NCBI RefSeq assembly: GCF_003171515.1
Contig: NC_089390.1
Span: 5,394,001-5,458,000 of the forward strand
DNA: 64,000 bases
Direction: 5' to 3'
Source: Pyrenophora tritici-repentis
Taxonomy: Eukaryota > Ascomycota > Dothideomycetes > Pleosporales > Pleosporaceae
Shown piece after piece: positions 12,801 through 22,668 of this stretch. Both the position numbers and the translations under genes were made by a program. Within the stretch, counting starts at the first letter, position 1. Each line of letters starts with the position of its first letter. The notes beneath the pieces were generated by a model. It searched no databases and was not told where the DNA came from. It saw only the letters and a program-made list of their open reading frames with translations.

Positions 12801-12967
12801 AGCTTAATCTCTTTGTAGTAGTCAAGTAATCCAAGTACTTGCAAGTAATACAAGCAAGTCAAGCAAGTAAAAAAATCACCCCAAGCAAGTCAAGTAAAGC
12901 CTATGTTTGAACCAAGCAAGTCAAGTTTAGAGCGGTGACTTGCTTTACTTGCTTGTTGGAAAGTCTG
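9836..12967 (+). mobile_element. hAT-family DNA transposon (hAT-1), 3.13 kb
   Basis: The element starts CAGACTTTCCAA and ends TTGGAAAGTCTG, imperfect terminal inverted repeats of about 21 bp. Both ends carry many copies of CAAGCAAGTCAAG-like subterminal motifs in both directions (9845-9985 and 12825-12955), as expected for transposase binding sites. One transposase gene fills the interior. The flanking 8-mers are cttacatg on the left and atcacgcg on the right, so there is no target duplication although hAT elements normally make one of 8 bp. The left flank is a regulator gene and the right flank is an unrelated gene, both truncated exactly at the element ends. Confidence 0.85.
10227..12791 (+). 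CDS. hAT transposase with BED zinc finger and C-terminal dimerisation domain
   Basis: About 854 residues if started at the Met of MAKRRLPQTS. The frame is open upstream to 9798, but that part translates terminal repeats, so I prefer the internal Met. The N-terminal 130 residues are low-complexity, rich in Pro, Ala, Ser and Lys, and probably disordered. A BED-like zinc finger (CKYC...THLSQPKPGH) lies at about residues 160-205. RNase H-fold catalytic segments are VSFDGWTT and YFVLDNATNNDTA, each carrying a catalytic Asp. The hAT dimerisation region (IDIMTIPASSSDCERLFSEL) is near residues 775-820. There are no stops or frameshifts, so the gene may be functional. Confidence 0.9.
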   Translation: MAKRRLPQTSARSKRTKVAAATNNVASTPEASPEPASKPASKPRPQRRSPRKTLAAASQANASPPIPTFELQFLESQAEAEIVAPTEGSRAGTVATTEAGEGGQDETNSALVENFDGIDWARLPDFIKPSARSKRPKSWIFQYGYRVVERHATSRIWFVCKYCHVHKTIDAGRGGLFNITQATTSAATHLSQPKPGHNLTKDGPKLAQRARGQLSLRQAFDAGLDVQQNTANAFGNFDVEGFRTATVMWLVNRNHPLSELTTPDFREMMRFANPEAEAALWVSNTSVSTFVMRLFRSIRPQVIDTLSGSVSKIHVSFDGWTTKGGKRGFFGVVAHFADAAGIIRDLPIDLPELAGAHTGEAIAKAISTTLSAYGITSDRLGYFVLDNATNNDTAIAALAREYEFESAHRRLRCSCHTLNLIGQAIIFGTNKDAYGNTQEQYNTEEQYMREWRKDGPIGVLVDVINYIKTPQQYELFRGYQRLANNNLPAEGRLKVLEPVKPVVTRWNSYYAAFERATKLQAAYNLYAEHHINRVILEDAHAAQRNNKRPDAPNWMRSTGLRAADWAVIAEYQDCLEPLKYATKRLEGRSKDGKYGAIYEVIPVFEYVLSKLEARARPFEHVDFNAHAEAPEDHLNVNLRAAWSKANDYYNKLDDSPAYYAAVCLHPYYKNYCDVAWADKADWLTSANASFQQLWAAYKPQRARQRYTTAPSSNNIDEAIIAILSRNNDREAPLDEFERWKTQEPQWTQEQYNADGNPVQYWIQLLPKYPHLAQFAIDIMTIPASSSDCERLFSELGDLLEPKRRALGSELLAALQLVRSWVRAGYKPYNCSEAKLSDEQLVGDYNILEWNTEFW

Positions 12968-14503
12968 ATCACGCGTCAGTCTCAAGAGAATTGGAACGCT
13001 GAGAGGAAGAATCAGGCCCAAGGCGGCAACAACCCAGAACACAAGATGTTCTCGAAGATTTATCTTGCGCCTGAGCTAGTGAAGTCTTATGGAGAGCTCG
13101 TTGAGATATGGCGCCGAGATGACAAAGATTTCAACCTTGACATGGATCCCTGGACCGAGCCACAGAGGTATAACGGATTGATTGATCTTCTGAACGCAAT
13201 ATCTGTGATCCAGTATGACTTCAAGAACTGGCGACACGTATCTCCTGAACCAGAATTCAACCAGATGCTGCGTCCAGATGGGGTAGAGTTTCAGCGCGTA
13301 ATGCGAGACCCCTCGAGCATCCGTGCCTGCTACCGCGTGACGACCCCCCAAGGAAAGCAATTCTGGCAGGATCAAATCATTCCTGAGATCAATGAGAAGA
13401 TCACCGAGTACGAGTGCATGCAGATTTGGCAGCTCAAGAAACCGGGAAGTATATATTTACTCCCAGATCCCAAGGACGTCTCCATCCCCAGGCTGCCCAA
13501 AGACAGAGTCTGGATAAAGTCCGACGAAAACGGCCAGGAATGGATCTGCAGCGTTAACAAATGGTCCCCAACACTAATCTTCTATGTTTTCGACAAGAAG
13601 ACAAACGCTTACATTAACCACCACGTCCTCCCTCCGTATCTACTCGACACCATGGATCTGAACGACCGAGCCTGGAGCGTCAGCTACCGCAAAAGGATTG
13701 CGCAGTGGCGTAACCGTGCCACTCTCCAATCCACTACCACGCGGGAGCCCTGGTCCATAGAAGAGCGCGCTGCCGTCTACGAATGGGCAAACGCGTACTG
13801 CAAGGACAACGGCATCGACGAGCTGCGTATAGCGGTTGCTGACCAAAAAAGGAAATACATTCATGATGTTGTCAAAAAATCAGATGACCATGGTCGTTCT
13901 GCAGAGAGTATTGCCGCTTGGGTGCGCCATGAGATGTCCAAGAAGCCGAAGGAACCTCTTGGGCTTCTTTACGTTGAACACCTGCGGGTCTTGGCCATGG
14001 TCAATGCTGGCGAGAAGGTTCCTGGTAGAGTGCAGTTTCCGGATCAATTCATCGACGTTGACAAGTTCAAGAATGAGGCGCAGGCTAAAGCTGCCGCGAA
14101 AGAATCTTCAAGAAGGGAGAAGAAGCGGAAGCGTGGCAAGAATGATGGGTCTGATGGTGACGAAAGTGTTGTAGATGATGCCGACAGGTCCATCTCAGTT
14201 GAGTCTTACGAGAACATCGCAAAAGATCCTCGCAACAACGACCTTGAAGATGACGCTACTGATGAGATCGGCGAGGCATATGACCGCGAAGAAAGCTGCA
14301 ATATACCCCAAGGGTGTCACGATAGGGCCAAAATCTACCCTAAGGGCAAAGGTAAGCAGCGCGGCGAAGTGGCTGAAAAACAACCACACCTCAAGCTCTA
14401 CATCAAGTTAAAGGGTATGACCAAGGACGAGGAGATGGCTGCAGCTGAGGCAGCTGGTCGAGCTGCCGATCGTGCTGCCGCTACTGCGGAGGGTGACCAC
14501 TAA
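12968..14503 (+). pseudogene. Acidic modular family gene, copy 1, 5'-truncated at hAT-1
   Basis: The frame runs in from the hAT-1 end (Met at 12935 lies inside the terminal repeat; the next Met is 13046) and gives about 510 residues. Its sequence lines up with the genes at 15054 and 24050. Module 1 contains NNPEHKMF and WRHVSPEPEFNQ, then TTPQGKQFWQDQIIPE. Module 2 contains the VWIKSDENGQEWICS and VFDKKTNAYINHHV segments. Module 3 is helical and starts WSIEERAAVYEWANAYCKDNGID. A Lys/Arg-rich stretch (SRREKKRKRGK) and an acidic region follow, with a basic/Ala-rich end. Compared with the 15054 gene, about 185 N-terminal residues are missing. Function is unknown; the basic stretch suggests nuclear localisation (inference). 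It may still be expressed from a cryptic promoter in the transposon. Confidence 0.65.
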
Positions 14504-15053
14504 GAGAATAGACGAAAATGAGGAAATGGTAAGATACAGCCAGGGCTGTAGTGCTGGCGGTCAGTTCTGCGATCGCGAAGTTGGGGTATCGCTGTAATTG
14601 TTTGAAGCACTAGCTGGGCTGGGTTGTGGAAAAGACTAAAGACTATTCAGGCTTCTGTATTACGGTAGTCTGGATTTTCTTTCTCTACACCCATTTTGAA
14701 GCTAGACGTTAAATGGAACTGATCCATTTGGTATATTATGTTAAGGTATCTCGTCATGTGACGCTCCCTTCACACCCACTACGCATGTCCATACACGCAA
14801 AGAATACCATTTCAGTTTAGTACTCAGAGTACCAAGAGTTGAAAATCGGTTTCCTCTTTCTACAGCTTCTCCTGGTCTAGTGTGTCGTCATTCCTTTACG
14901 TTTGCACACTGACCGTTCCTGCTCGCCAAGACATTTTGCCCACACACAATCGCCACATCGAAACCCCACCTCTGCACCCATCTTGAACAGAACGAGCACA
15001 TCTTTTGAAGATACCCTGCCCAAATTACAGCTTTAATTACAACATCCAACACC
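14504..15053. other. Intergenic, upstream of family copy 2
   Basis: 550 bp without coding support. The pyrimidine-rich stretch at 14848-14880 and the C-rich run before 15054 resemble a fungal core promoter and leader. Confidence 0.4.
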
Positions 15054-15954
15054 ATGGCGCGCAGCAAGAGAAAGTCTAAGGTCACTTCCGCCGCTTCCGC
15101 CACCACGACATCGGCCTCCGCAACCTCGCCCGCTTTGCCTGTGACCGAAAATCTTGCTAACACCAGTGTTGAGACACTTACTAACAGTATTCTCAAGTTA
15201 AATGTGCCGTCCATTGGATCGCACCCGGCGACGCCGCACGATAGCGCGGTCGAGAAAGACAAGAGTGACGGCGACGACTTCGCCAAAGACTATGCCGCAC
15301 GCGAAGATCGTCTGAGCGACGAGGAACTGTACCTCGTCTGCAAATATCAAGCACTCCTGGTCCTCGCCTTGCACAAGGCAAAGCCATTCGTCTACCTCAA
15401 TCATCCCGAACTTATGCGGGAGCTTGACGACTTCCATAGCGGCCACCTGAACGAGGACGGGCTGGAGATGCAACACGCGCCGCGCCGCGATGAGGCCGGA
15501 GCCAACATGTACCTGGAGATGCGGGCGCATGTCGGAGCAAAGCTGGCCGAGCGCATTATCGATCGTGCGAGGGCGAATTACCGCGACGAGCCTAAGAACA
15601 GGTTGACTGATGGAAAGAATCCCGAACATGCCGCCTTCACACGTGTCATCATCTCCGCCAAACAGTTCAAGGACTGGTGTACTATTGTCAAGAACCCTAA
15701 GTACAAAGGCGTCTTGGACTACCCCGAAAAGAGCGGGCCGGTACTAAAGCATCTGCGCAAGGTGGTCGACGGACAGTACGACTACGAGATGTGGCAGCGT
15801 GTCCCGCCCGAGCCAAAGTTCAACCAACTCCCCCGTCTCATCGGCGAAGGCATGACTGAAGAGTTCCAATACGACTCCAAATACCCCTACAAGATCCTTA
15901 GCGTCATCGACATCACCATACCCGGCACAAACGAGCGATTCTTCCAAATGGACA

Positions 15955-15968
15955 TCTTCAACGACATA
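15955..15968. repeat. LINE target-site duplication, left copy
   Basis: TCTTCAACGACATA, identical to 22795-22808. It lies within the coding frame of the interrupted gene. Confidence 0.92.
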
Positions 15969-16220
15969 TTATTATTATATTATTATATTTCCATTAGAGT
16001 CCTGTATCAGTCGGTGACTATGTAGGACTTTGGCTAAGCCGTTCTATGTATGATGGTCGTTGTGGAGTTTCTATGGGTCTTGTACAATTTGGGTGGTGTT
16101 TTGCGTACTCCAATTTCAGAGCTAGTCTTCCATTGGCGCGGGTGCTAAAGAGCAGTGTGGTGAATAGAAAGAGATGTAGCAGCGGGCTCTTTTAGATAAG
16201 GAAATATTGTTTTTGTAGTT

Positions 16221-16915
16221 TTATACAGTGTCTGTCTGTTCGGTGGTTTGCCCAAGGTGCCATTTTCTCGTGCCAATCCTAGTACTTGCAATAAAGGCTA
16301 GAGTAGCTTTGATGCCTGTCTTTGTTTGGAGGAGGAGTGGGAGGGTGATGGGTCTGTGTGGTATTGCTTCTTTGAGTGTATTTCGATGTGTTTTGTACTG
16401 TTTGCAATCTAGAAGTAGATGCTGTGGTGTTTGTGGTTTGTAGCATATACATAGATTGCAGTCTCTCTTGTTGAATCTCTTAAGGTAGGAGTTGAAGTAT
16501 CCATGTCCTAGCTTGAGTGAGTAGAACGCGCTCGAGATTTCTCTTGGTGTTCCCTTCGGGACTTTGATTGTTGTATGTGTGTTGAGCTTGAAGATCCTTG
16601 AGTAGGAGCTTCTGTTTTTGGTGGGCCTGTCGGTATACCTCTTGTACTCCATCAGTTGTTCTGTTTTTTGTATTTTGTTGATTTCTGTGCCTAAGTAGGC
16701 TAGGCTCGCTGTGGTCGATGTTGTTGGTCTCTCTTTAGCTGCTTCCTTTGCTAGCGTGTCGGCTTTTTCGTTGCCCTTGACGTCGTTATGTCCTGGGGCC
16801 CACTGCAGGTGGATCGATGCTTTCTTTGTCGTTATTCTCTTTGCAGCTCTGATGCATCTTAGTAGCCACTGTTGTCCCGGGTTGTCCGATAGGTTGTTAA
16901 GCCTATGGATTGCTG
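16221..16915 (-). pseudogene. LINE ORF2, 3' fragment: end of RNase H domain and C-terminus
   Basis: Reading from 16915 the frame is open to the stop at 16221. It begins inside an RNase H domain: AIHRLNNLSDN, then LQWAPGHNDVKGNEKADTLA, which holds the conserved His and the last Asp of that fold. A C-terminal region follows with a CNLCICYKPQTPQHLLLDC motif typical of Tad1/Jockey-like ORF2 ends. The first half of RNase H and the whole reverse transcriptase are missing upstream, where hAT-2 now abuts. Confidence 0.85.
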
Positions 16916-19646
16916 CAGTGATCGGAATGGTCTGGTCTGACTTGGTCTTGGTCTGGTCTAGACCGCCAAGACTTGGTCTGGTCTGGCGATTTTTTGAGAC
17001 CGTGGTCGGACCGGTCTAGATGATCGGACCGGTCCGGCTATAAATAGGTCCACGTGACTAGATCTTAGACTAATCTAGCCAGAAAATTTAGCACAATATG
17101 AGTCATTAAGATCAAGGTAAGTCTTCTACTTACATAGAACAATCAAGTCCTTAACAACCTACTTATATACTATTGTTATGGAGCCTTCAACACCAACCTC
17201 ACCGTCCCCATCGAATATTATAAGACTAGATTTAACGTCTCTTACTCCATCTCCTATCCCCACGTCATCACCCACCCCTATACTATCACCCACTCCTATT
17301 CAATATCACGAATCTCCAGATGAGTTCGTGCAGGGCGGTATCACGTACGTGAAACGTGCAATAATTGCAAGGAAGGATTTCCGTCAAGGTACATCACACA
17401 TCTGGAAGTACGGACTCCAATACATTCGAGATAGCGATAAGAAAGAGGTGTATTACTGCCATGAGTGCAGGGTTGGGAAGAGCAAGCAAGAGTTGTTTGT
17501 CATCAATGGCACTTCTAGGATCCGGAATCACCTGGAACAGAAGCACCAGATTGATCCCCAGAGTGGCATCAAGCGAAAGGGTTCTGTACGGAAGTCTATA
17601 ATCGACCAGCAAAAGGATGGGGCTGCTTCCAGCATCTTTTTCTGGAAGGAGTCAGTAGAGAAGTTTAAAGAGCTTCTAATTCGTTGGATTGTGTACTGCC
17701 ATATCGCCTTCTTTCAATTAGAGAACCAGTACTTTCGTGAACTACTCCTCTTTTTAAATCCGGCACTACTCAACCACCTCCCGAAGGCTGCGAAGACTAT
17801 CCGAAGCTGGGTAATGAATGCATTCATATCGAAGAAGCAACAGCTTAGGGAGGACCTACACCATTCACGGAGTAGGATCTCTATCTCCTTTGATCTCTGG
17901 ACTTCACCAAACCCTTACGCTATCCTAGGCGTCGTCGCTATGTGGATTGATACTACCGGCATGCGACGTGTTACCGCTTTAGGTATGCGACGTATATACG
18001 GCGAACATACTGGAGAGAATCTTGGATCGGTGGTCCTTGAATTGCTGGAAGAATACGACATTAGCGGAGATCAGATTGGATACTTTATGCTGGATAATGC
18101 CTCGGCAAATGATACCGCTGTTGAGTTTATACTCAAGGATCTCTGCCCATGGATGAAGTCAAAACAACGTCGTCATCGCCGGCTGCGTTGCTTGGGCCAT
18201 GTCATCAACCTCTGTTGCCAGGCGTTCCTTATGGGGCGAAACTGTGAGAAGTATCTTGCGAAGCTGGAGAAGCATCATCAACGTGGCGACTATACGAAGG
18301 TGGAAGAGCTCTGGAAGAAGTTCGGATGTTTGGGTCGTCTTCACAACCTGGTGCGATACATCAGGCTTACTCCACAACGGCGTGAGGAGTTTGCTACAAT
18401 TATTATCGGCGGAGATCTTTCGCAATTCGACGGGCTTGAGCTTATCCAGAACAACTCGACCCGCTGGAACTCATGGTTTTATTCGATTACACGTGCATTA
18501 AATGTTCGAGAACGTTTAGAGCTCTTCTCGGCTCGTCATGTACCTGGAAAGGGCTCCGTAGGGATCGCGAACTTTAAGCTTGATGGACAGCACTGGTTTG
18601 AGCTTGAAAAGATTGAACTCGCTCTCAAAGACTTCTATGCTGCAACTTTGCTTTCTGAAGGTAAGAAGACGTCACTTGCGGACTGGTTTTCAACTTTGGA
18701 CTGCCTTCTCCGGGAGATAAGCGAGACGAAGGATCACTACCACGACATCCACACTGAGGACGATAACAACTTTACATGGAAGTACCTTCAAGGCTGCGCT
18801 GATGCTGCTTGGTTAAAGTGCGTTGAGTACTATAACAATCAGCAGCTGAATTGGCAAAATCGATTCCCTGAAGATACTGACCTTCCACCGGCATATTATG
18901 CGGCTCAAATCCTTGATCCATATCGCAAGTGGGGATGGTTCAGGCAAGAGTGGGTTCTTCATGGCGACGAAGAGAAGAAGAGGTGGTTTGAAAACGCACA
19001 ATTAGCGGTGAAGCATCTCTGGGAGACAGAGTATAAGGGAAGGTACCCTGTCGAGATGCTGCCACCACCAGCCAGGAAGGAGAGAGATCCTGACCCAGCA
19101 TTTGATCGCCAGCGGGAACATAAGCGCATTCGAATAGACGCTCCAGTTTCTACAACTGATTTGTATGAACAATACATCTCTACTGACCGGCTTCATAACG
19201 AAGAGGCAGGTTGCAATGAGGCTATTGCGTACTGGCTATCTCGCTACGACTCCCAACGAGATCTCGCTCGCTTCGCTCTAGACATGTTTGCGATCTCGCC
19301 TATGTCGGATGAATGCGAACGTCTTTTTAGTAGCGCGAAGCTTACTATCGTCGATCGCCGTGGTAGGCTGAAGGCAGATATTATAGAAGCGTGCGAGTGT
19401 CTCCGGGCCTGGTATGGAAAGCCCCAAGCTGAGGGGAACAGCGATATCGAGGATAGTGAGAACGAAGACGACTAGATTGACAGTCAGTAGTAAAACACAT
19501 TTCCTCGGCTTCCTTCTTTGCTTCAGCCTCATTCTTGGCGGTCTTGTTGGTCGGACCGGTCTGGTCGGACCGGTCCTTATGTAAGCACCTGGTCTGGTCT
19601 GGTCTGTACCCTCAGACCAGACCAGACCAGACCATTCCGATCACTG
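16916..19646 (+). mobile_element. hAT-family DNA transposon (hAT-2), 2.73 kb, nested in the LINE
   Basis: The termini are CAGTGATCGGAATGGTCTGG and its inverse at the right end, a perfect 20-bp inverted repeat. Inside both ends are clusters of GGTCTGGTCTGG and GGTCGGACCGGTC motifs. Flanks are gattgctg on the left and attgcatc on the right; these do not form an 8-bp duplication, although both contain ATTGC at different offsets. It encodes one intact transposase. It sits where the LINE lacks its reverse transcriptase. Confidence 0.86.
17178..19475 (+). CDS. hAT transposase of hAT-2
   Basis: 765 residues, uninterrupted. The N-terminus is rich in Pro, Ser and Thr. A BED-type zinc finger (CHECRVGKSKQ...IRNHLEQKH) is at about residues 95-127. 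Catalytic-core segments are ISISFDLWTSPNPYAILG and GYFMLDNASANDTAVEFI. The dimerisation region with MFAISPMSDECERLFSSA lies at about residues 695-745, followed by an acidic C-terminus. It differs clearly from the hAT-1 transposase, so the two belong to different hAT lineages. The start codon is the first Met after a pyrimidine-rich leader. Confidence 0.9.
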   Translation: MEPSTPTSPSPSNIIRLDLTSLTPSPIPTSSPTPILSPTPIQYHESPDEFVQGGITYVKRAIIARKDFRQGTSHIWKYGLQYIRDSDKKEVYYCHECRVGKSKQELFVINGTSRIRNHLEQKHQIDPQSGIKRKGSVRKSIIDQQKDGAASSIFFWKESVEKFKELLIRWIVYCHIAFFQLENQYFRELLLFLNPALLNHLPKAAKTIRSWVMNAFISKKQQLREDLHHSRSRISISFDLWTSPNPYAILGVVAMWIDTTGMRRVTALGMRRIYGEHTGENLGSVVLELLEEYDISGDQIGYFMLDNASANDTAVEFILKDLCPWMKSKQRRHRRLRCLGHVINLCCQAFLMGRNCEKYLAKLEKHHQRGDYTKVEELWKKFGCLGRLHNLVRYIRLTPQRREEFATIIIGGDLSQFDGLELIQNNSTRWNSWFYSITRALNVRERLELFSARHVPGKGSVGIANFKLDGQHWFELEKIELALKDFYAATLLSEGKKTSLADWFSTLDCLLREISETKDHYHDIHTEDDNNFTWKYLQGCADAAWLKCVEYYNNQQLNWQNRFPEDTDLPPAYYAAQILDPYRKWGWFRQEWVLHGDEEKKRWFENAQLAVKHLWETEYKGRYPVEMLPPPARKERDPDPAFDRQREHKRIRIDAPVSTTDLYEQYISTDRLHNEEAGCNEAIAYWLSRYDSQRDLARFALDMFAISPMSDECERLFSSAKLTIVDRRGRLKADIIEACECLRAWYGKPQAEGNSDIEDSENEDD

Positions 19647-21091
19647 ATTGCATCTGGTCCTGGGGTGCTACTTTTGACTTGACTTGAGCATGCTCGTTCT
19701 AGTTCAGTCGTGGATAGTGCTGGCCAATCCCATCTCTTTTCCTGGTAGTTGGTGAATGTGGGCGCTTCGGTTATGGGCGGTGGTGGGAATAGCGTGTTGC
19801 GGAACGCTTGGCATTTCTTGTCGAATGATGTTTCTCCTTGTATAGGTGGAATTCTTTCGACTTTGTTATCCTTTGTATATGCCATGGCTTTGTAGATTGA
19901 CTGCGGGTCTTCCTTCTCTAGGAATTCATTCCAGTGTTTCCTTTTAGCGTCTTTGATTGCCTTGTTGTAGGTGTTTCGTGCACGTAGGAAGTCTCTTTTC
20001 TCTAGGTAGGCGTCGTGTATCGCAGTAGTTTCGAGCTTTTCTTTAAAAATCCTTCTATAGTGGGAAGTGTCTTGTCGTAGCTTTGTCAGCTCTTTGTTCC
20101 ACCAAGCTTTTGGTTTTGGACCAAGTCTAGTGATAGGGATAGCTTTGTTTGCTGCAGTTTGGATTGCTTGAGTTATTGCTTTACCAATCTCTTCTAGCTG
20201 TTGCTCTAGCTCTGTATTGTTGCCGAGGAGGAGGTCCATTAAGTCTGCCTTTCTTGGATCACTGATCTGGTCCATATCTTGCAAGGTTTGACTGTTTTGG
20301 ATTGCCGTTTCTAGTTCTTTGTTGAAGGTGTCCCAGTTAGCCTTTGCAGTATTAAATCTGGGTTGGTTTGTCGGGTTTTCTACAAGGTCTGCGTTTGTTT
20401 GGATGGAGAATAGGAGGCCGTAGTGATCTGATCCAGTTTCAGGTATAGTCTGCCAGTCCGTAGCTTTGCTAGCCAAGTCTGGAGTGACAAGTGAGAGGTC
20501 TAGGACTGTTTCTCTAGATAGGTGTGGTCTGAAGAATGTGCCTACTCCTGGTGTGTTTAGGAGCTCTAGATCTTGTTCTTCAATCCAGTCAATAAATGGC
20601 TGTGCTCCTTGGCTCGTCGTTGGGCATAGCGGGTCCCACAATGGATGGTGCTCGTTGCTATCTAGTACTAAAATAGAACTTGGCGGAAGCTTAGTGTTAA
20701 GTATAGCTCTGGGCAGTGTTTTTTCCCCTTCGGCGTTTGTTTGGTTGTATACGTTAAATAGGTTAAATTGGAAATTAGAACCTTTTATTGTAATAGCCAT
20801 TGCGTCTGGGTCTATTTTGAAGTCGTTTTGGGTGAATGTCTCTGCTTCTAGTGTTCTAGATATATAAAATAGAACCCTAGGGCGGACGGGTAGGTTTGTT
20901 ACTGGTAAGATCTGGATAAACGCAGTGTGATTTATGGATCTTGCTGTTGCGTAGTTGTCGTTGGTAGTTAGCCATGGCTCTTGAATTGCAATTATATCAG
21001 CTTTAAGTTCAACTGCAAGTTGCAGTGTAGACTCAGTCGCTGTAATGCTCTTGTTGAGATTGACTTGGAGGATCCTAATGTTGTTCAACAT
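19647..21091 (-). pseudogene. LINE ORF2, 5' fragment: endonuclease domain and linker
   Basis: The frame probably starts at the ATG at 21091-21089, whose A is also the last base of the ORF1 stop (TAATG). It begins MLNNIRILQVNLNKS, the classical start of an apurinic-like endonuclease. Visible motifs are IIAIQEPWL, LDSNEHHPLWD and ETGSDHYGLLF. A helical linker and the STPGPDAI motif, which opens the reverse transcriptase domain, follow. The frame then runs straight into the right end of hAT-2, so everything from the catalytic core of the polymerase onwards is lost. Confidence 0.88.
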
Positions 21092-22668
21092 TAAAATCCT
21101 GCGGGGATGCTCTTTGTTACTGCTTGGTAGAGTTCGCACTCTTTGCTGTTTGCAAAGTGGGGCTCTTTGCAGTTACTACAGTGGGGGAGTGTATGGTTGC
21201 AGGGTTTTCCTTTTGTATTACACACTGAGCATTTGTGTGTTGTAGTTGCATGTTCTTCTCCGCACAAATTGCATGCTGGTTGGTTTCGGCATCTAGTGGC
21301 TGGGTGGCCAAATTGTTGGCAGTTTAGGCATTGGGTAGATGCTGCTATAGGCTTAAACTTTTCGGTGAAGAGAGTTTGTCCAAGGATTGTAATTCTACCA
21401 CCAAGTCTGGCTGCGTCTTCGGCTGTTTTGAATGCTATTACAATAGAGCTGTTCTTCTTGTTTTGCCATTCTCTTGATATCCAGTATGGGTTGCCAGTAA
21501 TTTGTAGTCCGTTGTTGTATGCTGGGATTTCTGTGTGGAGTATCTCTAGTGTCTCTGCTCCCTCCCATTCTGTTGGCACATTATGTACTACTACTTTCGT
21601 CCATGATTCTAGTAGTTGTACATTCTTTAGCTCAAACTTTTGATGCCATATATGCTTGTGTTGGACTAGGTATTCTCCTGAGTAGGTTGGAGTGGTTGTT
21701 AGAATAATATTGTTCTTTCTACTTGTTGTTACTTCCTTCACTACTGGGTCTTTGATGCCGCCCTTTGTGAACTCTTCGTTGATTAGGTCTCTAATCTGGA
21801 GTGGTGTGTGAGACGTAGGCTGGGTAAGCGTAAGGACTGCTTGGTAGTAGCTTGCTGGCTTTTTGTTTGTCTTCTTTTTTGTAGACACTGTAGTCCATGT
21901 GTTTCCGTTGTTCTGGGCGGCTACGCTAGCGTATGATGTCTTGTTTTGTTGGGTGTTTTGGGTGTTTTGGGTGTTTTGGATGTTCTGGGTGTTCTGGTTG
22001 TTTGGTTTTTCTTGGTTGTTTGGGTTTTGTGGTCCAGTTGCGGCATTAACAGCTTTCTTTAGTGTCTTTGTAGCTTGTTGGGAGGCGCTTGTAAGCGTTG
22101 CAGTCTGGTACGCAAGCTGTGCTGTAAACTTCTCAGTCATTTGCTGCGTAACCCTGCCTAGTTCCGTAAAGTCTCTAAAGACGTCCAGTAGTTGTAGTAG
22201 TTTGTTTTGGGATAGATGGGATTCGGCCATAGTAGATGCTTGTAGAATTAGGTCCCTTGCCCAGAAGATTGCTTGGGTTGAGTCCTTTGCTCTTGGTTTC
22301 TTTTCTTGGCTGTTCTGGAATGGGTTTCTCTCTCTTGTAGTTATCTCTGGGGAGAATGCCGCTGGTCTTTTATTTAGTGGTGGCTGAATAATTAACCTTG
22401 GTGTTTCTTGGGTGGTCTGCTCGATGGGTGTTGTTGGGTTGTCTTGGTGCCTTTCGTCGGTCTCCATTTCGTCGTCCAGTGTGCTTGAGGTCCGGAGGTC
22501 TTCTGGTAGCTGGACTACGATAGTGTCGCTATCTGGGGCCATTTTAGCCTCTCTGTTGTCTTGTTGTTGTTGTTTCTTGGCTTGGTCTGTGCGTTTGCTT
22601 CTGAAAGTTCGGACGCGTCGCGTTTGGGGTACTAGACTCCTTGTATCTCCACAACCACGCGGCTGCAC
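21091..22668 (-). CDS. LINE ORF1, gag-like nucleic-acid binding protein
   Basis: Up to 525 residues; a start at the later Met (MAPDSDTIVV, near 22542) is equally possible. The C-terminus has three closely spaced zinc knuckles, of which CLNCQQFGHPATRC is the clearest CCHC example, followed by CNLCGEEHATTTHKC and CSNC...C. The middle carries Asn/Thr/Gln-rich repeats of QNTQNTQN type (about 21950-22010), visible on the plus strand as TGTTTTGGG repeats. No stop or frameshift is present. ORF1 proteins bind the element's RNA. Confidence 0.87.
   Translation of the reverse strand: MQPRGCGDTRSLVPQTRRVRTFRSKRTDQAKKQQQQDNREAKMAPDSDTIVVQLPEDLRTSSTLDDEMETDERHQDNPTTPIEQTTQETPRLIIQPPLNKRPAAFSPEITTRERNPFQNSQEKKPRAKDSTQAIFWARDLILQASTMAESHLSQNKLLQLLDVFRDFTELGRVTQQMTEKFTAQLAYQTATLTSASQQATKTLKKAVNAATGPQNPNNQEKPNNQNTQNIQNTQNTQNTQQNKTSYASVAAQNNGNTWTTVSTKKKTNKKPASYYQAVLTLTQPTSHTPLQIRDLINEEFTKGGIKDPVVKEVTTSRKNNIILTTTPTYSGEYLVQHKHIWHQKFELKNVQLLESWTKVVVHNVPTEWEGAETLEILHTEIPAYNNGLQITGNPYWISREWQNKKNSSIVIAFKTAEDAARLGGRITILGQTLFTEKFKPIAASTQCLNCQQFGHPATRCRNQPACNLCGEEHATTTHKCSVCNTKGKPCNHTLPHCSNCKEPHFANSKECELYQAVTKSIPAGF

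Noticed and set aside
12935..12967. Met inside the right hAT-1 terminus as the native start of family copy 1
   Set aside because: Comparison with the 15054 gene shows that the native N-terminus is missing; this Met is a by-product of the junction.
16908..19654. ATTGC on both sides of hAT-2 as a target duplication
   Set aside because: The offsets to the element ends differ by one base, the match is only 5 bases, and the LINE halves are not contiguous there.
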